Positions 21,257-31,157 of a stretch of DNA of 64,000 bases are shown here, piece by piece. The stretch comes from Candidatus Barnesiella excrementavium (GTDB lineage Bacteria; Bacteroidota; Bacteroidia; Bacteroidales; Barnesiellaceae): assembly GCA_019115485.1 (NCBI GenBank), contig DXDM01000022.1:1-64000 (forward strand), read 5' to 3'. Each line of letters starts with the position of its first letter. Position 1 is the first letter of the stretch. The translations under genes and the position numbers were made by a program. Under the pieces are notes generated by a model. That model did no database searches. It had not been told where the DNA came from and was given only the letters and a program-made list of their open reading frames with translations.

Positions 21257-22147
21257 CTATTTTCCTCTGGCTCCGTTGCGATATTGTTGGGGAGAGACTC
21301 CCGTGTTGGCTTTGAAGAATTTGCCGAAAGCCGACTGGTCCGAGAAGTTCAGTTCGTCGGCAATTGCCTGTATGGGAAGGTCGGTGTGAAGCAGCAGGCG
21401 GCAGGCTTCGGCATGAAGCAGTCCGGTGATGAAGTAGGCGGCTGTCTTGCCGGTGGTCTTGCGAATGATGCGCGATAGGTAGGAGGGCGAAATTGAAAGG
21501 CTGTGGGCGAAAAACCCGATGTAGTGCTTCTGCTTGTAGTGGGTGATGAGGAGCCCGATGAACTGTTGGAACAGCTGTTCGGAGTGGCTGAGAGTGGCGT
21601 GGGTATGGGCGCGGAGGGTAATCGGTTCGAGGGTTTGCAACAGAACGACGTGCAGCAGGTGGTGCAGAATGTCCTCCTGATAGGGACTCGGGTGCACGAT
21701 GTGGCGGGCGATTTGTTGCAGGTCGGCAGCCAGCGTCTCGGCCATTTCGTGATGCAGGTGCAGTATGGGCGACTGGGTTTGGCAGAAGAAGAGCGGGTAT
21801 TGCCGGTAGGCGGGATCGGTGGCCAGCAGCCGTTCAAACAGCGTGCGTTCGCACAACAGGTGCAGCGCCTTGAAATCGGGGCTTTGCCGGGTGAGCGAGA
21901 CCAGCAGGCTGGGCCAGAAGAGCAGCATGTCGTCGGTGGTTACTGTCTGCTCCCGATAGTTCAGCGAGAAGGTGGCCGAGCCCTGTCGCATCAGCATCAC
22001 CGAGAAGATATCGGCAAAGACCGGCGGTATGGTATCGATGTTCACCAGTCGGCTGTTCATCTCGAAACAGGCCAGACTATTTTTGTATACTTCTTTTATT
22101 TGATGATAATCTGTCAGTTCGCTCAGCCGTATAATGCGTTCCTTCAT
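21257..22147 (-). CDS. AraC-family transcriptional regulator
   Basis: The track starts at 22219, but a consensus promoter (TTG-N20-TATCTTTA) lies inside that extension. The internal ATG at 22147 (MKERIIRLSEL, 296 residues) is therefore the better start. The N-terminal half (about 1-170) is an AraC ligand-binding cupin-like domain. The C-terminal half carries two helix-turn-helix motifs: IGFFAHSLSISPSYLSRIIRKTTG and LPIQAIADELNFSDQSAFGKFFKANTGVSPQQYR in part, the second being the AraC signature. Candidate targets are the divergent CocE hydrolase gene and the downstream T9SS protein, by position only. It is too far from the PUL, beyond three tRNA genes, to be its obvious regulator. Confidence 0.88.
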   Translation of the reverse strand: MKERIIRLSELTDYHQIKEVYKNSLACFEMNSRLVNIDTIPPVFADIFSVMLMRQGSATFSLNYREQTVTTDDMLLFWPSLLVSLTRQSPDFKALHLLCERTLFERLLATDPAYRQYPLFFCQTQSPILHLHHEMAETLAADLQQIARHIVHPSPYQEDILHHLLHVVLLQTLEPITLRAHTHATLSHSEQLFQQFIGLLITHYKQKHYIGFFAHSLSISPSYLSRIIRKTTGKTAAYFITGLLHAEACRLLLHTDLPIQAIADELNFSDQSAFGKFFKANTGVSPQQYRNGARGK

Positions 22148-22174
22148 CGTTTTACAGCGATATGTTCCGGGTGG

Positions 22175-22205
22175 TAAAGATAAGAAATGTTCAGTATTTA
22201 ACCAA
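22175..22205 (-). promoter_or_regulatory. Promoter of the AraC-family gene
   Basis: On the minus strand TTG-N20-TATCTTTA is one base off the -7 consensus. It sits inside the longer reading frame and so decides the start at 22147. Confidence 0.6.
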
Positions 22206-22302
22206 TAGTGGCCTCTCATTTAACAAGACTCTCCGGGGGAGATTGCCGAACTTTGCACATACAAGAAGAGATATATGTATTAATCGATGAAAGGATAATG
22301 AT

Positions 22303-24213
22303 ATGACAAGACAATGGATTTATGCAAGCGCTTTGTCGCTGATGGCCCTTTGCACGCAGTGCGGTGTGCCGACCCGTCAGGAGATTACCCTGCACGATGC
22401 GCAGGGATGTGAGATGAAGGTGCCGGTGCGCAAGGCGTTGCCGGTCGATGCACCGCGGGTGCGTTATCCGGGTTTCAAACCCGAGAAGTTGGTTTTAAAG
22501 GCCGGCAGTGTGCGGCGCGAGGGGGCCATGCCGTTGCCGTGCGATATTTTGCTCGAACGCGATGTGGCCATCAAATTGCGTGACGGGGTCACGATTTATG
22601 CCGATGTCTTCCGCCCTGTGGGCGATGAGGCTTGTCCGGCCATCTTGGCGTGGAGCCCCTACGGCAAGGAGATTGGCGGGCAGATGCTCGACGATGTACC
22701 CATGCGCTCGGGTGTGCCCTTGAATGCCACTTCGGGGTTGGAGAAGTTCGAGGGACCCGATCCCGCCTATTGGGTGGCCCACGGGTATGCCATTGTCAAT
22801 CCCGATAAGCGTGGTGCCTACATGTCGGAGGGTAATCTGCTCTATTGGGGGCACGAAGATGCCCTTGATGGTTGCGACGTAATCGAGTGGATTGCTTCGC
22901 AGCCGTGGAGCAACGGCAAGGTGGGCATGTCGGGTAATTCGTGGCTCACCGTGTCGCAATGGTTCATTGCCGCCGAGCGTCCCGAGCATCTGGCTGCTAT
23001 TGCCCCGTGGGAGGGATTCTGCGACCACTATCGTGAGTCGGGTACCCGGGGCGGCATACCGGCTCCCGAGTTTCCCGAGATGATTGCCGAGACCTTTGCT
23101 TCGGCTCACGGCATGTTGGAAGACCAGCCACGCATGATTGTCGAGAAGCCTTTCATGTGCGACTACTGGGAGGACAAGGCCGCCCGGGTCGAGAATATCG
23201 AGATACCGGCCTACGTCGTGGCCAGCTATACCAATGCGGTGCACACTCACGGCTCCTTTGCTGGATTTCGCCGCATGGCTTCGAAAGAGAAATGGTTGCG
23301 TGTACACAATACCAGCGAGTGGTTCGACTACTATACGCCCGAGAATGTGGAGGATTTACGCCGCTTCTTCGACCACTATCTGAAAGGTATCGACAACGGT
23401 TGGGAGCAGACGCCGCGGGTGCGCCTGTCGGTGTTGAATCCCGGAGGAACCGATATCGTGGGGCGTGCCGAGGAGGAGTTCCCGTTGGCCCGTACCCAGT
23501 ATCGCAAACTTTACCTGTCGGCTGCCGACAGTGCCTTGTGCACCACCTTGCCCGACAGGCAGGCTGTGAGTGAGTACCAGTCGGACAGTGCCCGCCACGA
23601 GGTGACCTACCGCTATCGCATGGAGAAGCCTACCGAGCTGACCGGCTACATGAAGCTGCACCTGTGGGTATCGGCACCCGACCACGATGATATGGATCTG
23701 GCCGTGCGGGTAGAAAAACTCTCGCGCGACGGTCAGCCGCTTCCCGACCGCATGGGCAATATCATTGCCGCTACCGGGTTGATGCGGGTATCGATGCGCC
23801 AGTTGGACGAGACTCGCTCGACCGAGGCCGAACCCTACTACACCTTTACCACCGAGCAGAAGTTGAAGCCGGGTGAGATTGTTCCCGTCGAGATTGAGAT
23901 ATGGCCCATGGGGCTCTACTTCGACGAGGGCGAAATGCTGCAACTCACCGTAGGGGCCTATCAACCGGCCAATGCCGTCATACCTTTTGGGTCGGCTTCG
24001 ATTTCGGTTCCGCGCGAGGGATATACCTTCATGCCGGGGCAGCCGGTCGAGATGATTACCGTGGGAGGCAATGCCACCCAGTGCGCCGACCCGACCGAGG
24101 TGGTCGTTTCGCCGGCCACTCACAATGCCGGGCGCCATTGCATCTACACCGGCGGGCCGTATGACAGCTATCTCTACGTGCCCGAAATCCCGACCGGTAC
24201 ACAAGCCGAATAG
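22303..24213 (+). CDS. CocE/NonD family alpha/beta hydrolase
   Basis: The protein has 636 residues. The N-terminus is a signal peptide with Cys17 and Cys20 in LCTQC, possibly a lipoprotein. The central domain is the X-Pro dipeptidyl-peptidase (S15)-type hydrolase: IYADVFRP, SPYGKE, then GMSGNSW with Ser210 as the probable nucleophile. The C-terminal half (about 390-620) is the jelly-roll domain of this family (TGYMKLHLWVSAPDHDDMDL). Members hydrolyse esters, amides or acyl-peptides, and the substrate here cannot be told. It is divergent from the AraC gene with an 83-base gap after the revised start extension, so it may be under its control. Confidence 0.82.
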   Translation: MTRQWIYASALSLMALCTQCGVPTRQEITLHDAQGCEMKVPVRKALPVDAPRVRYPGFKPEKLVLKAGSVRREGAMPLPCDILLERDVAIKLRDGVTIYADVFRPVGDEACPAILAWSPYGKEIGGQMLDDVPMRSGVPLNATSGLEKFEGPDPAYWVAHGYAIVNPDKRGAYMSEGNLLYWGHEDALDGCDVIEWIASQPWSNGKVGMSGNSWLTVSQWFIAAERPEHLAAIAPWEGFCDHYRESGTRGGIPAPEFPEMIAETFASAHGMLEDQPRMIVEKPFMCDYWEDKAARVENIEIPAYVVASYTNAVHTHGSFAGFRRMASKEKWLRVHNTSEWFDYYTPENVEDLRRFFDHYLKGIDNGWEQTPRVRLSVLNPGGTDIVGRAEEEFPLARTQYRKLYLSAADSALCTTLPDRQAVSEYQSDSARHEVTYRYRMEKPTELTGYMKLHLWVSAPDHDDMDLAVRVEKLSRDGQPLPDRMGNIIAATGLMRVSMRQLDETRSTEAEPYYTFTTEQKLKPGEIVPVEIEIWPMGLYFDEGEMLQLTVGAYQPANAVIPFGSASISVPREGYTFMPGQPVEMITVGGNATQCADPTEVVVSPATHNAGRHCIYTGGPYDSYLYVPEIPTGTQAE

Positions 24214-24468
24214 GATCAATCATCATACACCCTCATATCATCGAAAGGGGAGGGGCATTTCATGGCAGTGGAACGTTTCTCCCCTTTGTCTGTTCAGGAG
24301 ATGCGGCTCCCGAGTGTAGCCGCCGGGAAACTCTGCCCCCCTGCGGTTTATCCCTTTTGGGTGGGGCTGGCACGACCGTGACGGACAAAAGGGTAGAGAA
24401 TATGGCTTCCGATGGTTATAATCCCAGTTAAATTTTTTACATTTGTCGACACTAACCCCCGAGAGGAT
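24214..24468. other. Intergenic region before nadE
   Basis: The first part holds a weak hairpin, AAAGGGGA/TCCCCTTT at 24244-24287, with a long loop and no T-run, a poor terminator for the hydrolase gene. The rest holds the nadE promoter. The frame that extends through here upstream of nadE is not coding. Confidence 0.35.
24438..24445 (+). promoter_or_regulatory. -7 promoter element of nadE
   Basis: TACATTTG matches TAnnTTTG and lies 23 bases before the ATG at 24469. It falls inside the 5' extension of the track frame, arguing for the later start. Confidence 0.55.
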
Positions 24469-26397
24469 ATGGTACAAAATTTCGGATTCGTAAAAGTGGC
24501 GGCGGCTGTCCCCGGTGTGGAGGTGGCCGATTGCCGATATAATACCCAGGAGATAGCGCGACAGATTACCGAGGCCGAGCGTCTGGGCGTGCAAATCATC
24601 GTCTTTCCTGAACTGTCGATTACGGCTTATACCTGTGGCGACTTGTTCGGGCACACCCTGCTGATCGAGCAGGCACAGCAAGCCCTGTCGCAGTTGCTCG
24701 ACGCGACCGCCTCTTGCCCGCTGTTGTGTGTGGCGGGTATACCGGTGGCGTGGGGCAACAGTCTGTACAACTGCGCCGTGGCGTTTCAACGGGGTCAGAT
24801 TCTGGGCGTGGTACCCAAGAGCTATCTGCCCAATTACAAAGAGTTTTACGAGGAGCGTTGGTTTGCCTCGGGCCTTGCGGTCACGGGCGAGACGGTCGAT
24901 TTGTGCGGCCGGCGGGTTCCCTTCGGTACCGACCTGCTCTTCGAGAGTGCCGGCGCGGTAGTCGGGATTGAGTTGTGCGAAGACCTGTGGGTCCCCATTC
25001 CCCCCAGCTCCTACCAGGCGCGGCAGGGAGCCGATATCCTTCTCAACCTCTCGGCTACGAACGAGTTGATCGGGAAGCACCACTACCTGCTTTCGCTCCT
25101 GAGGCAGCAGTCGGCCCGCTGTCTGGCCGGGTATGTCTACGCCTCGGCCGGGTTTGGCGAGTCGTCGACCGACCTGGTTTTCGCCGGGAACGGTATCGTG
25201 GTGGAGAATGGTTCGATACTGGCTCAGACCGAACGCTTCGTACAAACTCCCCGCCTGGCGGTAAGCGAAATCGATGTGGAGCGGTTGCGTAGCGAGCGGC
25301 GGGTGAAGAACTCGTTTGCACAGGGTTTCGACCCCAAGGGGCGCCCGGTGCGTCGCATTCCCTTCGAGTTGGCCGACGTGCCTTTGCAGCTGACCCGCCC
25401 GGTTGAGTCGCGTCCCTTCGTTCCGGCCGATTCCTCCACGCTGCGCGACCGTTGCGAGGAGATTCTCTCCATGCAGGCGGCCGGATTGGCCAAGCGGCTG
25501 GTTCACACCCGGGCGCAGAGTGCCGTGATTGGTATCTCGGGTGGTCTCGATTCGACCCTGGCTCTGCTGGTAGCGGTGAAGGCTTTCGACCGGTTGGGCG
25601 AGCCACGTCAAAAAATCATCGGGGTGACCATGCCGGGCTTCGGTACAACCGGGCGCACTTACCGCAATGCGGTGGCGCTGATGCAGGCATTGGGTATTAC
25701 GTTGCGCGAAATCTCTATCCGCGAGGCGTGCGAACTCCATTTCAGGGATATCGGGCACGATATGGCGGTGCAAGATGTCACCTATGAAAACTCGCAGGCC
25801 CGGGAGCGGACGCAGATATTGATGGATATTGCCAACCAGACGGGCGGCCTGGTGGTGGGTACCGGCGACTTGTCGGAACTGGCGCTGGGGTGGGCTACCT
25901 ACAATGGCGACCACATGTCGATGTATGGCGTTTCGACCAGCATTCCCAAGACGTTGGTGAAATATCTGGTGCAGTGGGTGGCCGAGAACGAATTGACGGG
26001 CGAGGCGCGCGATACGCTGCTCGATATCGTGAATACCCCGATTAGTCCCGAGCTGATTCCGGCCGACGAAAAGGGCGAGATTAAGCAGAAGACCGAGGAT
26101 TTGGTGGGGCCCTATGTACTGCACGATTTCTTCCTCTACAACATGCTTCGGTTCGGGTTCTCACCGGCCAAGCTCTATTTCCTGGCCCGGTATGCCTTCA
26201 AGGGCGAGTTTGACGACGAGACCATCAAGAAGTGGCTGAAAGTCTTCTGCCGCCGATTCTTCAACCAGCAGTTCAAGCGCTCCTGTCTGCCCGACGGGCC
26301 CAAGGTCGGTTCGGTGAGCTTGTCGCCGCGGGGCGACTGGCGCATGCCCAGCGACGCGTCGAGTGTCCTGTGGTTGCGCGAGTGCGACGAGTTGTAA
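24469..26397 (+). CDS. nadE: Glutamine-dependent NAD+ synthetase
   Basis: The start at 24469 (MVQNFGFVKVAAAVP, 642 residues) is chosen over 24412 because a promoter element precedes it and the family begins here. The N-terminal nitrilase-like glutaminase domain (about 1-280) shows the Glu-Lys-Cys triad contexts FPELSITAY, PKSYLPNYKEFYE and GIELCEDLW. The C-terminal synthetase domain has the pyrophosphate loop GISGGLDST and the region GTGDLSELALGW. It converts deamido-NAD+ to NAD+ using ammonia from glutamine, in the cytoplasm. It is monocistronic; its end faces tamB convergently with 55 bases between. Confidence 0.96.
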   Translation: MVQNFGFVKVAAAVPGVEVADCRYNTQEIARQITEAERLGVQIIVFPELSITAYTCGDLFGHTLLIEQAQQALSQLLDATASCPLLCVAGIPVAWGNSLYNCAVAFQRGQILGVVPKSYLPNYKEFYEERWFASGLAVTGETVDLCGRRVPFGTDLLFESAGAVVGIELCEDLWVPIPPSSYQARQGADILLNLSATNELIGKHHYLLSLLRQQSARCLAGYVYASAGFGESSTDLVFAGNGIVVENGSILAQTERFVQTPRLAVSEIDVERLRSERRVKNSFAQGFDPKGRPVRRIPFELADVPLQLTRPVESRPFVPADSSTLRDRCEEILSMQAAGLAKRLVHTRAQSAVIGISGGLDSTLALLVAVKAFDRLGEPRQKIIGVTMPGFGTTGRTYRNAVALMQALGITLREISIREACELHFRDIGHDMAVQDVTYENSQARERTQILMDIANQTGGLVVGTGDLSELALGWATYNGDHMSMYGVSTSIPKTLVKYLVQWVAENELTGEARDTLLDIVNTPISPELIPADEKGEIKQKTEDLVGPYVLHDFFLYNMLRFGFSPAKLYFLARYAFKGEFDDETIKKWLKVFCRRFFNQQFKRSCLPDGPKVGSVSLSPRGDWRMPSDASSVLWLRECDEL

Positions 26398-26437
26398 CGA
26401 TAAGATTATACGATAAGCATAGAATAGAACAACGAGG

Positions 26438-26475
26438 CGAGTCGGGAGGGCGTTACTGCTCTTCCGACTCGTTTG
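26438..26475 (+). terminator. Terminator for nadE overlapping the tamB 3' end
   Basis: An 8-bp stem CGAGTCGG/CCGACTCG is followed by TTTGGTTTT. The right arm lies inside the last codons of the convergent tamB-like gene, which is odd but common where genes are tightly packed. Confidence 0.5.
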
Positions 26476-29400
26476 GTTTTACGGCCGGTTGACGTTGTAC
26501 GGTCGAGGCCGAGTCGGCCGGTAGAGCGGGAGCCGCAGGCACGGTGGTTGGTTGGCTGTTGCGTATGGAGTCGGTCGGAGCTTGTACGGGTGTGGCGGGT
26601 TGTGCGCTGCGTGCGGTATCGGTCGATGCCGGTCGGGGAGTCCGCCGGAACAGGTCGGCCCAATTGTTGAAGTCGTGCCGCAACATGATACCCACACCCT
26701 GCGTCGTGAGGGCCGACTTGATGTAGTAGTTCTGGTCGTTGTAGTGGTTGTAGGCTTTGAGTCGTATGGTGCCGCTCTTGTTGAGCAGATATTCCAGGTC
26801 GAAGTCGCCGATGAAGGTGTTGTTGTTCATCGTGTTGTCGCGGTATCCGAAGTTGCCGTTGAAAATCAGCCGGTTGTTCAGCAACTGGCTCGACAGGGCG
26901 AGGTCCACCTCCATGTCGGAGAAGTCGCCCTTTTCGCTGCGGAAATTCGGCGAGATGTTCCAGTTGTCGCTCAGTTGTCCCAGAATATTCCCCAGCTGTG
27001 ACGAGAGGGTCGACGAGGCCACCGATACCAACTCGTTGTTCCGGGTCTGCCCCATGTTCATGAAGTCGGGGGTGTAGAAGCGGTTCAGTGCCAGCAGGTA
27101 GATGATTTGCCGGTTCATCATGTCGTTGGTACTGATGATGCTGCGCACCCGTCGGTCCACATCTTGGGTGAGGGTAGGGAAAGCGATGTCGAACGAGAGG
27201 TCGGGACGGCGCACGTCGCCCGCCACGTTCAGAATCGTCTGCACCGGTACGGTGGTACGGGTCAGCTCCTTGTCGTTGGCAAAGGTCTCGTCGAGGTCGA
27301 GCAGGTTGGCCGTGAGCGAGTAGATGGCCGATATGTCGAGGTTGGTCGCCATGGGGTCGCCGTGGAAGGAGACCCGGCTCCCCTCCTTGATGGAGAAGTC
27401 GCGGGTGATGATGTCCTGCAAGCTGAAATTGTAGCTACCCTTTTCCAGCACATACGAGCCGTAGAGTTTCATGTCGTCGTCCATCGAGTTGTATTCCAGT
27501 CGGATACTGCCTCGGCCGGTCGCCTTGATCATGTCGCCGGTCGATTTGTCCATGACCAGATTCATGCGGGCCTGGTTGGTCGCCTCGATTTGAAGATTGA
27601 GGGCCAGGATACTGTTCTCCTGAGCCGTCGACTCTTCGAGCATGCGGGCATTGTTTCTGATGGCGATGCTGTCGATTTGGCTCTCCGGAGCCTCGGCAGC
27701 CTGTTTGCTCGAATTGGTAAAGGTGATAAAGTCATATTCGCCGGCAGCTTCCGACCCCGACAGGACGAAAGTGAATTTCGACTGGTCGCCGGTCGACATG
27801 TTGACGTCAATCTGGTTGTAGCCCGGTACCCCCTTGATCAGGGCCGAGCCCGTGCCGTAGATGGTTCCGTAGTAGGTAGGGCTCTGGCGCTCGGTCATGT
27901 CGTAGGCCAGGAAGTCGCGGGCATCGGTGATGGCGATGTCGTAGGCGAGGTCCTTGAAGTTGTGGTGCGTGAGCCAGCCCGAGCCCTTGGCCGTGTGGCG
28001 CAGTTTGTCGTAGACGGTCACGTTGTCGAACCAGATGCGGGTAGGCGAGAGGTGTATGCTGTCGGTGAGCGTATAGCGGGTGTTGAGGTAGTCGATGCCG
28101 AAATTGAAGTTCTCGACATAGGCGTCGCCGGTCACGTTGAGCGCCTTGAACCGGCCGTAGAAGTCGATGTGTCCGCTGGCCACACCCGAGAGGTCGGTCA
28201 TGACCGTGCCCACAAAGGGGCGCAGGAAGGCGATGTTCAGTCGGTCGGGGTCGAACGAGAGGGACAGCGAGTCGCGGGTGGGGAAGATGTAGCCGTCGAT
28301 GTAGGTCTGCCGCTCCTCCTTGTTCTCGACAAACCCCTTCATGAGGATACCTTGATTGTCGTTGTCCCACATGCTGAACAAGTGCAGGTCGCCGAATACC
28401 GCATCGTTGTAGGCAAAGTCGGTCACGTCGAACTGCTCGGTGCTCAGTCGGGGTGCCCCGGTGAAGAGGTGGGAGGCCACCAGATTGCCGGTAGCCTGAC
28501 CTCCGAACGATACATGCCTGATGTTGAGTGTGCCGAAGATGTAGCCCAGGTCTACGTCGTTGAGCTGTATGTTCAGCTCGTCGTCCTCCTGGTCCGAAGC
28601 CACTCCGTCGATGAGTATGTACTGGGGGGCGTGTGAGATTTCAAAGTCGTGCACCTCGACGCGCTTGTTGCGGACGGTGAGCTCGGCCGGTTTCATCTGC
28701 CAGATGGTATCGTTGAATATCAGTTTCGAGGGGTTGATGCGGGTGGTGATGAGCAGTTCGTTTTCGTCGGGCGTGCGCGAGAACCGGGTTGAGGTATTCA
28801 GCTCGCCGTAGAAGGTCGACTGCGTGTCGTTGTTCCAGTTGAGCGTCAGGTCGAGGTTGTCCTGATGGGCTTTGCTGCGCAGGCTCCACGTGGTGCGCAC
28901 CTGTTTTTTGTTGTAGGTGTTGCTTTCGATTGAAAGAGATATGTCGGTGCTGTCTTGTCGGGCGGTAATGAAAGAATCCTCGATGTGGCGCCGTTTGTAC
29001 CAGAGGTGGGGTATCTGTCCCGTGATGAGGGCCGTGCTGCGATGGCTGTTCATCTCGCCTTCGATGACGGCCCGGTCGGTGAAGGTGACCGGCAGGTCGA
29101 ATACCTGGGCCATGTGCATGTTGGGTTCGATGGTGAATCGGAACTTGAAATCGTTGAGCGGTGTCTGCTCCTCCCGGCTCTTTTTCTTCTCCTTCTTCTG
29201 TCGGGCAACCGATGAACTTTCTTGGGGCTGAGCCATGAGCGAAGGCAGGGCCTGGGTGATGAGACGTTGCAACGACTGTTTCAGGGTCGAGAACCGGTAG
29301 TCGCCCTCGATCCAGCCGTTGAGGTAGTCGGAGGTGACGGCGATGCTCTTGGGCGTGTGTCGGTTGTGAGCCTCGATACTCAGTCGGTCGAGTTTGAAGA

Positions 29401-31144
29401 TATCGTTCGGCTTGGTGAAGGTGAGGCTGTCGAGTGTCACAGCCCCCTCGGCGTTGTCGAGGCTGTTGCCGGTGAACTGAGCCGTGACGTTGAATCCCAG
29501 TTTGGAGCCTTCGTACCGGGGCATGAGCCGCAGTTCGGCCACGTTGATGTCGCGGGCCTGTACGGTGAGGTCAAACTCCGATTCCTGCCGGTTCAGCCAG
29601 GCAAATCCCTCGACCTGTACCCGTCCGTTCGGGTCGTCGATGCGGGCGACACCGTTGTAGCGGTTGTCGCCGAACTCGCCGTTGAGGGTTATGTTCTCAT
29701 ACGGATAGCCTTTGTATTCGAAGTAGTCGACCGTCCCCGCCAGTTTGCCCGAGGGTGCCTGGTAGCGGTTTTTGCGGCTGTCGAGTTCTACCTTGAAGAC
29801 GATTTCGCCATAGGGATTCCCCTCGGCAAAGAGTCCGTTCAGGTTGAATTTTTGTGTCTCGATGAGGCCCGAATAGTGTACCGCTCCCAGGGTTTGGCTC
29901 TGTTTGACGGCCACGTCGGAGTGAATGGTACCCAGGTCGGTGGTGAGGGTACCGCAGGCCGTGAGGTCACGGTGCTGGTTGGTGATGTCGCCGTTGAACC
30001 GCACGTTGCCCAGTCGGGCGATGATTTGGCGCTGTTCGTCGGTGAGTGCGGGTATCTTGGAGAGGATAGCCTCTATCCCTTCGGCCGAGGCGTTGACCGT
30101 AATCGGATCGCACACGATGCTGCGGTTGGCGGCATCGGTTATCCGTTTGACGGCGATTTGGCTGTGGGTGGTGATGCTCCCTTTCCCGAAATCGAAGTCG
30201 AAGGTGTGGACGTAGAAGTCGTTGGGGGTTCCCGACAGATGTACCGTGAGGTCGGCCGAGGTCTCTATCTCGTCGAGCAGCGGGACGAAGGGGGCTATGT
30301 CGGGAAGCGATACTTGGGCATGCGGTATTTGCAGCGAGAAGCGGGTCTCGTTGAGAATCCGTTCGGTCGAGAGCGAGTCGGGCAAGGTAGCCGTCAAGGG
30401 TTTTATCTCGATGTGACTGCCTGGCAACTGTATCTTGAAATCACTGAGGTGAGCCTGTTGCCGGTTCGCCTCAATCTTGAATTGCAGGCGGTTGAGCGAG
30501 AATCCCGACCGCTCGTCAAAGGCCAGCCGCTTGATCGATACATTCACCGAGTCGTTGGTAAGTGACTTGATGGAGAGTTTCGACAAGAGATTTTTCACCT
30601 CGATGTGGTTCGGGTCGAACCGTCCCGGCTCGGCCGGCGTTGCCGACAGCAGGTCGTAGCGTATTTGGCCGCGGCGAACGATGGCGTTGTTTATCCTGAA
30701 TCTGATTTTCTCCTTGGGCTTGTCCGATTTGCTTTTGAAGGCGTCGATGACAAATTGCAGGTTGGTTGTCGTGTCGGGGGTGGCTCGGGTGATGCGGGCA
30801 TCGAGACCGAAGAGCTGGATATTGGTGAAGACCAGCTCCTTGTCGAAGATGAGGTTGGAGAGGGCGATACCCGCCGCCACCTTGTTGGCATAGAGCAGTG
30901 TGTCGCCTTTCAGGTCGGGGAGGTAGACCCCGAAGAGTTCGAGCTTGTTGAAGGGCGAGAACTGTATGCGGTCGATACTCACGGGAGTGCCCAGCAGGGC
31001 CGACAGCTCCTTTACCCCGGTCTGCCTGGCCCGGTCCTGGATACCGGGAATAGAGAGCAGGATATAAGAAAGCGTGTATATCGCTATGACAGAGATGATA
31101 ACGATATGCACGATTAAACGAAATGCCCAGTAGAATTTCCTCAT
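26453..31144 (-). CDS. tamB: TamB-like translocation/assembly module protein
   Basis: This 1563-residue protein has an N-terminal membrane anchor (residues 8-32, VHIVIISVIAIYTLSYILL). A long repetitive beta-rich body follows (AsmA-like start GIQDRARQTGVKELSALLGTPV). The C-terminal TamB domain (DUF490) lies at about 1060-1490, with FDIAFPTLTQDVD, YLLALNRFY and NGNFGYRDN. TamB-type proteins bridge the inner and outer membranes and are linked to outer membrane lipid transport and protein assembly. The final 65 residues are rich in Pro, Ala, Thr and Ser (PATPVQAPTD) and are probably disordered. No TamA/Omp85 partner lies beside it. It is divergent from tsaD. Confidence 0.88.
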   Translation of the reverse strand: MRKFYWAFRLIVHIVIISVIAIYTLSYILLSIPGIQDRARQTGVKELSALLGTPVSIDRIQFSPFNKLELFGVYLPDLKGDTLLYANKVAAGIALSNLIFDKELVFTNIQLFGLDARITRATPDTTTNLQFVIDAFKSKSDKPKEKIRFRINNAIVRRGQIRYDLLSATPAEPGRFDPNHIEVKNLLSKLSIKSLTNDSVNVSIKRLAFDERSGFSLNRLQFKIEANRQQAHLSDFKIQLPGSHIEIKPLTATLPDSLSTERILNETRFSLQIPHAQVSLPDIAPFVPLLDEIETSADLTVHLSGTPNDFYVHTFDFDFGKGSITTHSQIAVKRITDAANRSIVCDPITVNASAEGIEAILSKIPALTDEQRQIIARLGNVRFNGDITNQHRDLTACGTLTTDLGTIHSDVAVKQSQTLGAVHYSGLIETQKFNLNGLFAEGNPYGEIVFKVELDSRKNRYQAPSGKLAGTVDYFEYKGYPYENITLNGEFGDNRYNGVARIDDPNGRVQVEGFAWLNRQESEFDLTVQARDINVAELRLMPRYEGSKLGFNVTAQFTGNSLDNAEGAVTLDSLTFTKPNDIFKLDRLSIEAHNRHTPKSIAVTSDYLNGWIEGDYRFSTLKQSLQRLITQALPSLMAQPQESSSVARQKKEKKKSREEQTPLNDFKFRFTIEPNMHMAQVFDLPVTFTDRAVIEGEMNSHRSTALITGQIPHLWYKRRHIEDSFITARQDSTDISLSIESNTYNKKQVRTTWSLRSKAHQDNLDLTLNWNNDTQSTFYGELNTSTRFSRTPDENELLITTRINPSKLIFNDTIWQMKPAELTVRNKRVEVHDFEISHAPQYILIDGVASDQEDDELNIQLNDVDLGYIFGTLNIRHVSFGGQATGNLVASHLFTGAPRLSTEQFDVTDFAYNDAVFGDLHLFSMWDNDNQGILMKGFVENKEERQTYIDGYIFPTRDSLSLSFDPDRLNIAFLRPFVGTVMTDLSGVASGHIDFYGRFKALNVTGDAYVENFNFGIDYLNTRYTLTDSIHLSPTRIWFDNVTVYDKLRHTAKGSGWLTHHNFKDLAYDIAITDARDFLAYDMTERQSPTYYGTIYGTGSALIKGVPGYNQIDVNMSTGDQSKFTFVLSGSEAAGEYDFITFTNSSKQAAEAPESQIDSIAIRNNARMLEESTAQENSILALNLQIEATNQARMNLVMDKSTGDMIKATGRGSIRLEYNSMDDDMKLYGSYVLEKGSYNFSLQDIITRDFSIKEGSRVSFHGDPMATNLDISAIYSLTANLLDLDETFANDKELTRTTVPVQTILNVAGDVRRPDLSFDIAFPTLTQDVDRRVRSIISTNDMMNRQIIYLLALNRFYTPDFMNMGQTRNNELVSVASSTLSSQLGNILGQLSDNWNISPNFRSEKGDFSDMEVDLALSSQLLNNRLIFNGNFGYRDNTMNNNTFIGDFDLEYLLNKSGTIRLKAYNHYNDQNYYIKSALTTQGVGIMLRHDFNNWADLFRRTPRPASTDTARSAQPATPVQAPTDSIRNSQPTTVPAAPALPADSASTVQRQPAVKPNESEEQ

Positions 31145-31157
31145 ATTTAAAACGATA

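Noticed and set aside
22226-22242. TCTCC-GGG-GGAGA inverted repeat upstream of the CocE hydrolase gene as an operator
   Set aside because: Arms are only 5 bp and a match of this kind is likely by chance.
24238-26124. 628-codon minus-strand frame
   Set aside because: Antisense to nadE, whose two domains and motifs are complete.
27107-30565. Two long plus-strand frames (509 and 447 codons)
   Set aside because: Antisense to the TamB-like gene; Val/Gly/Glu-rich shadow translations.
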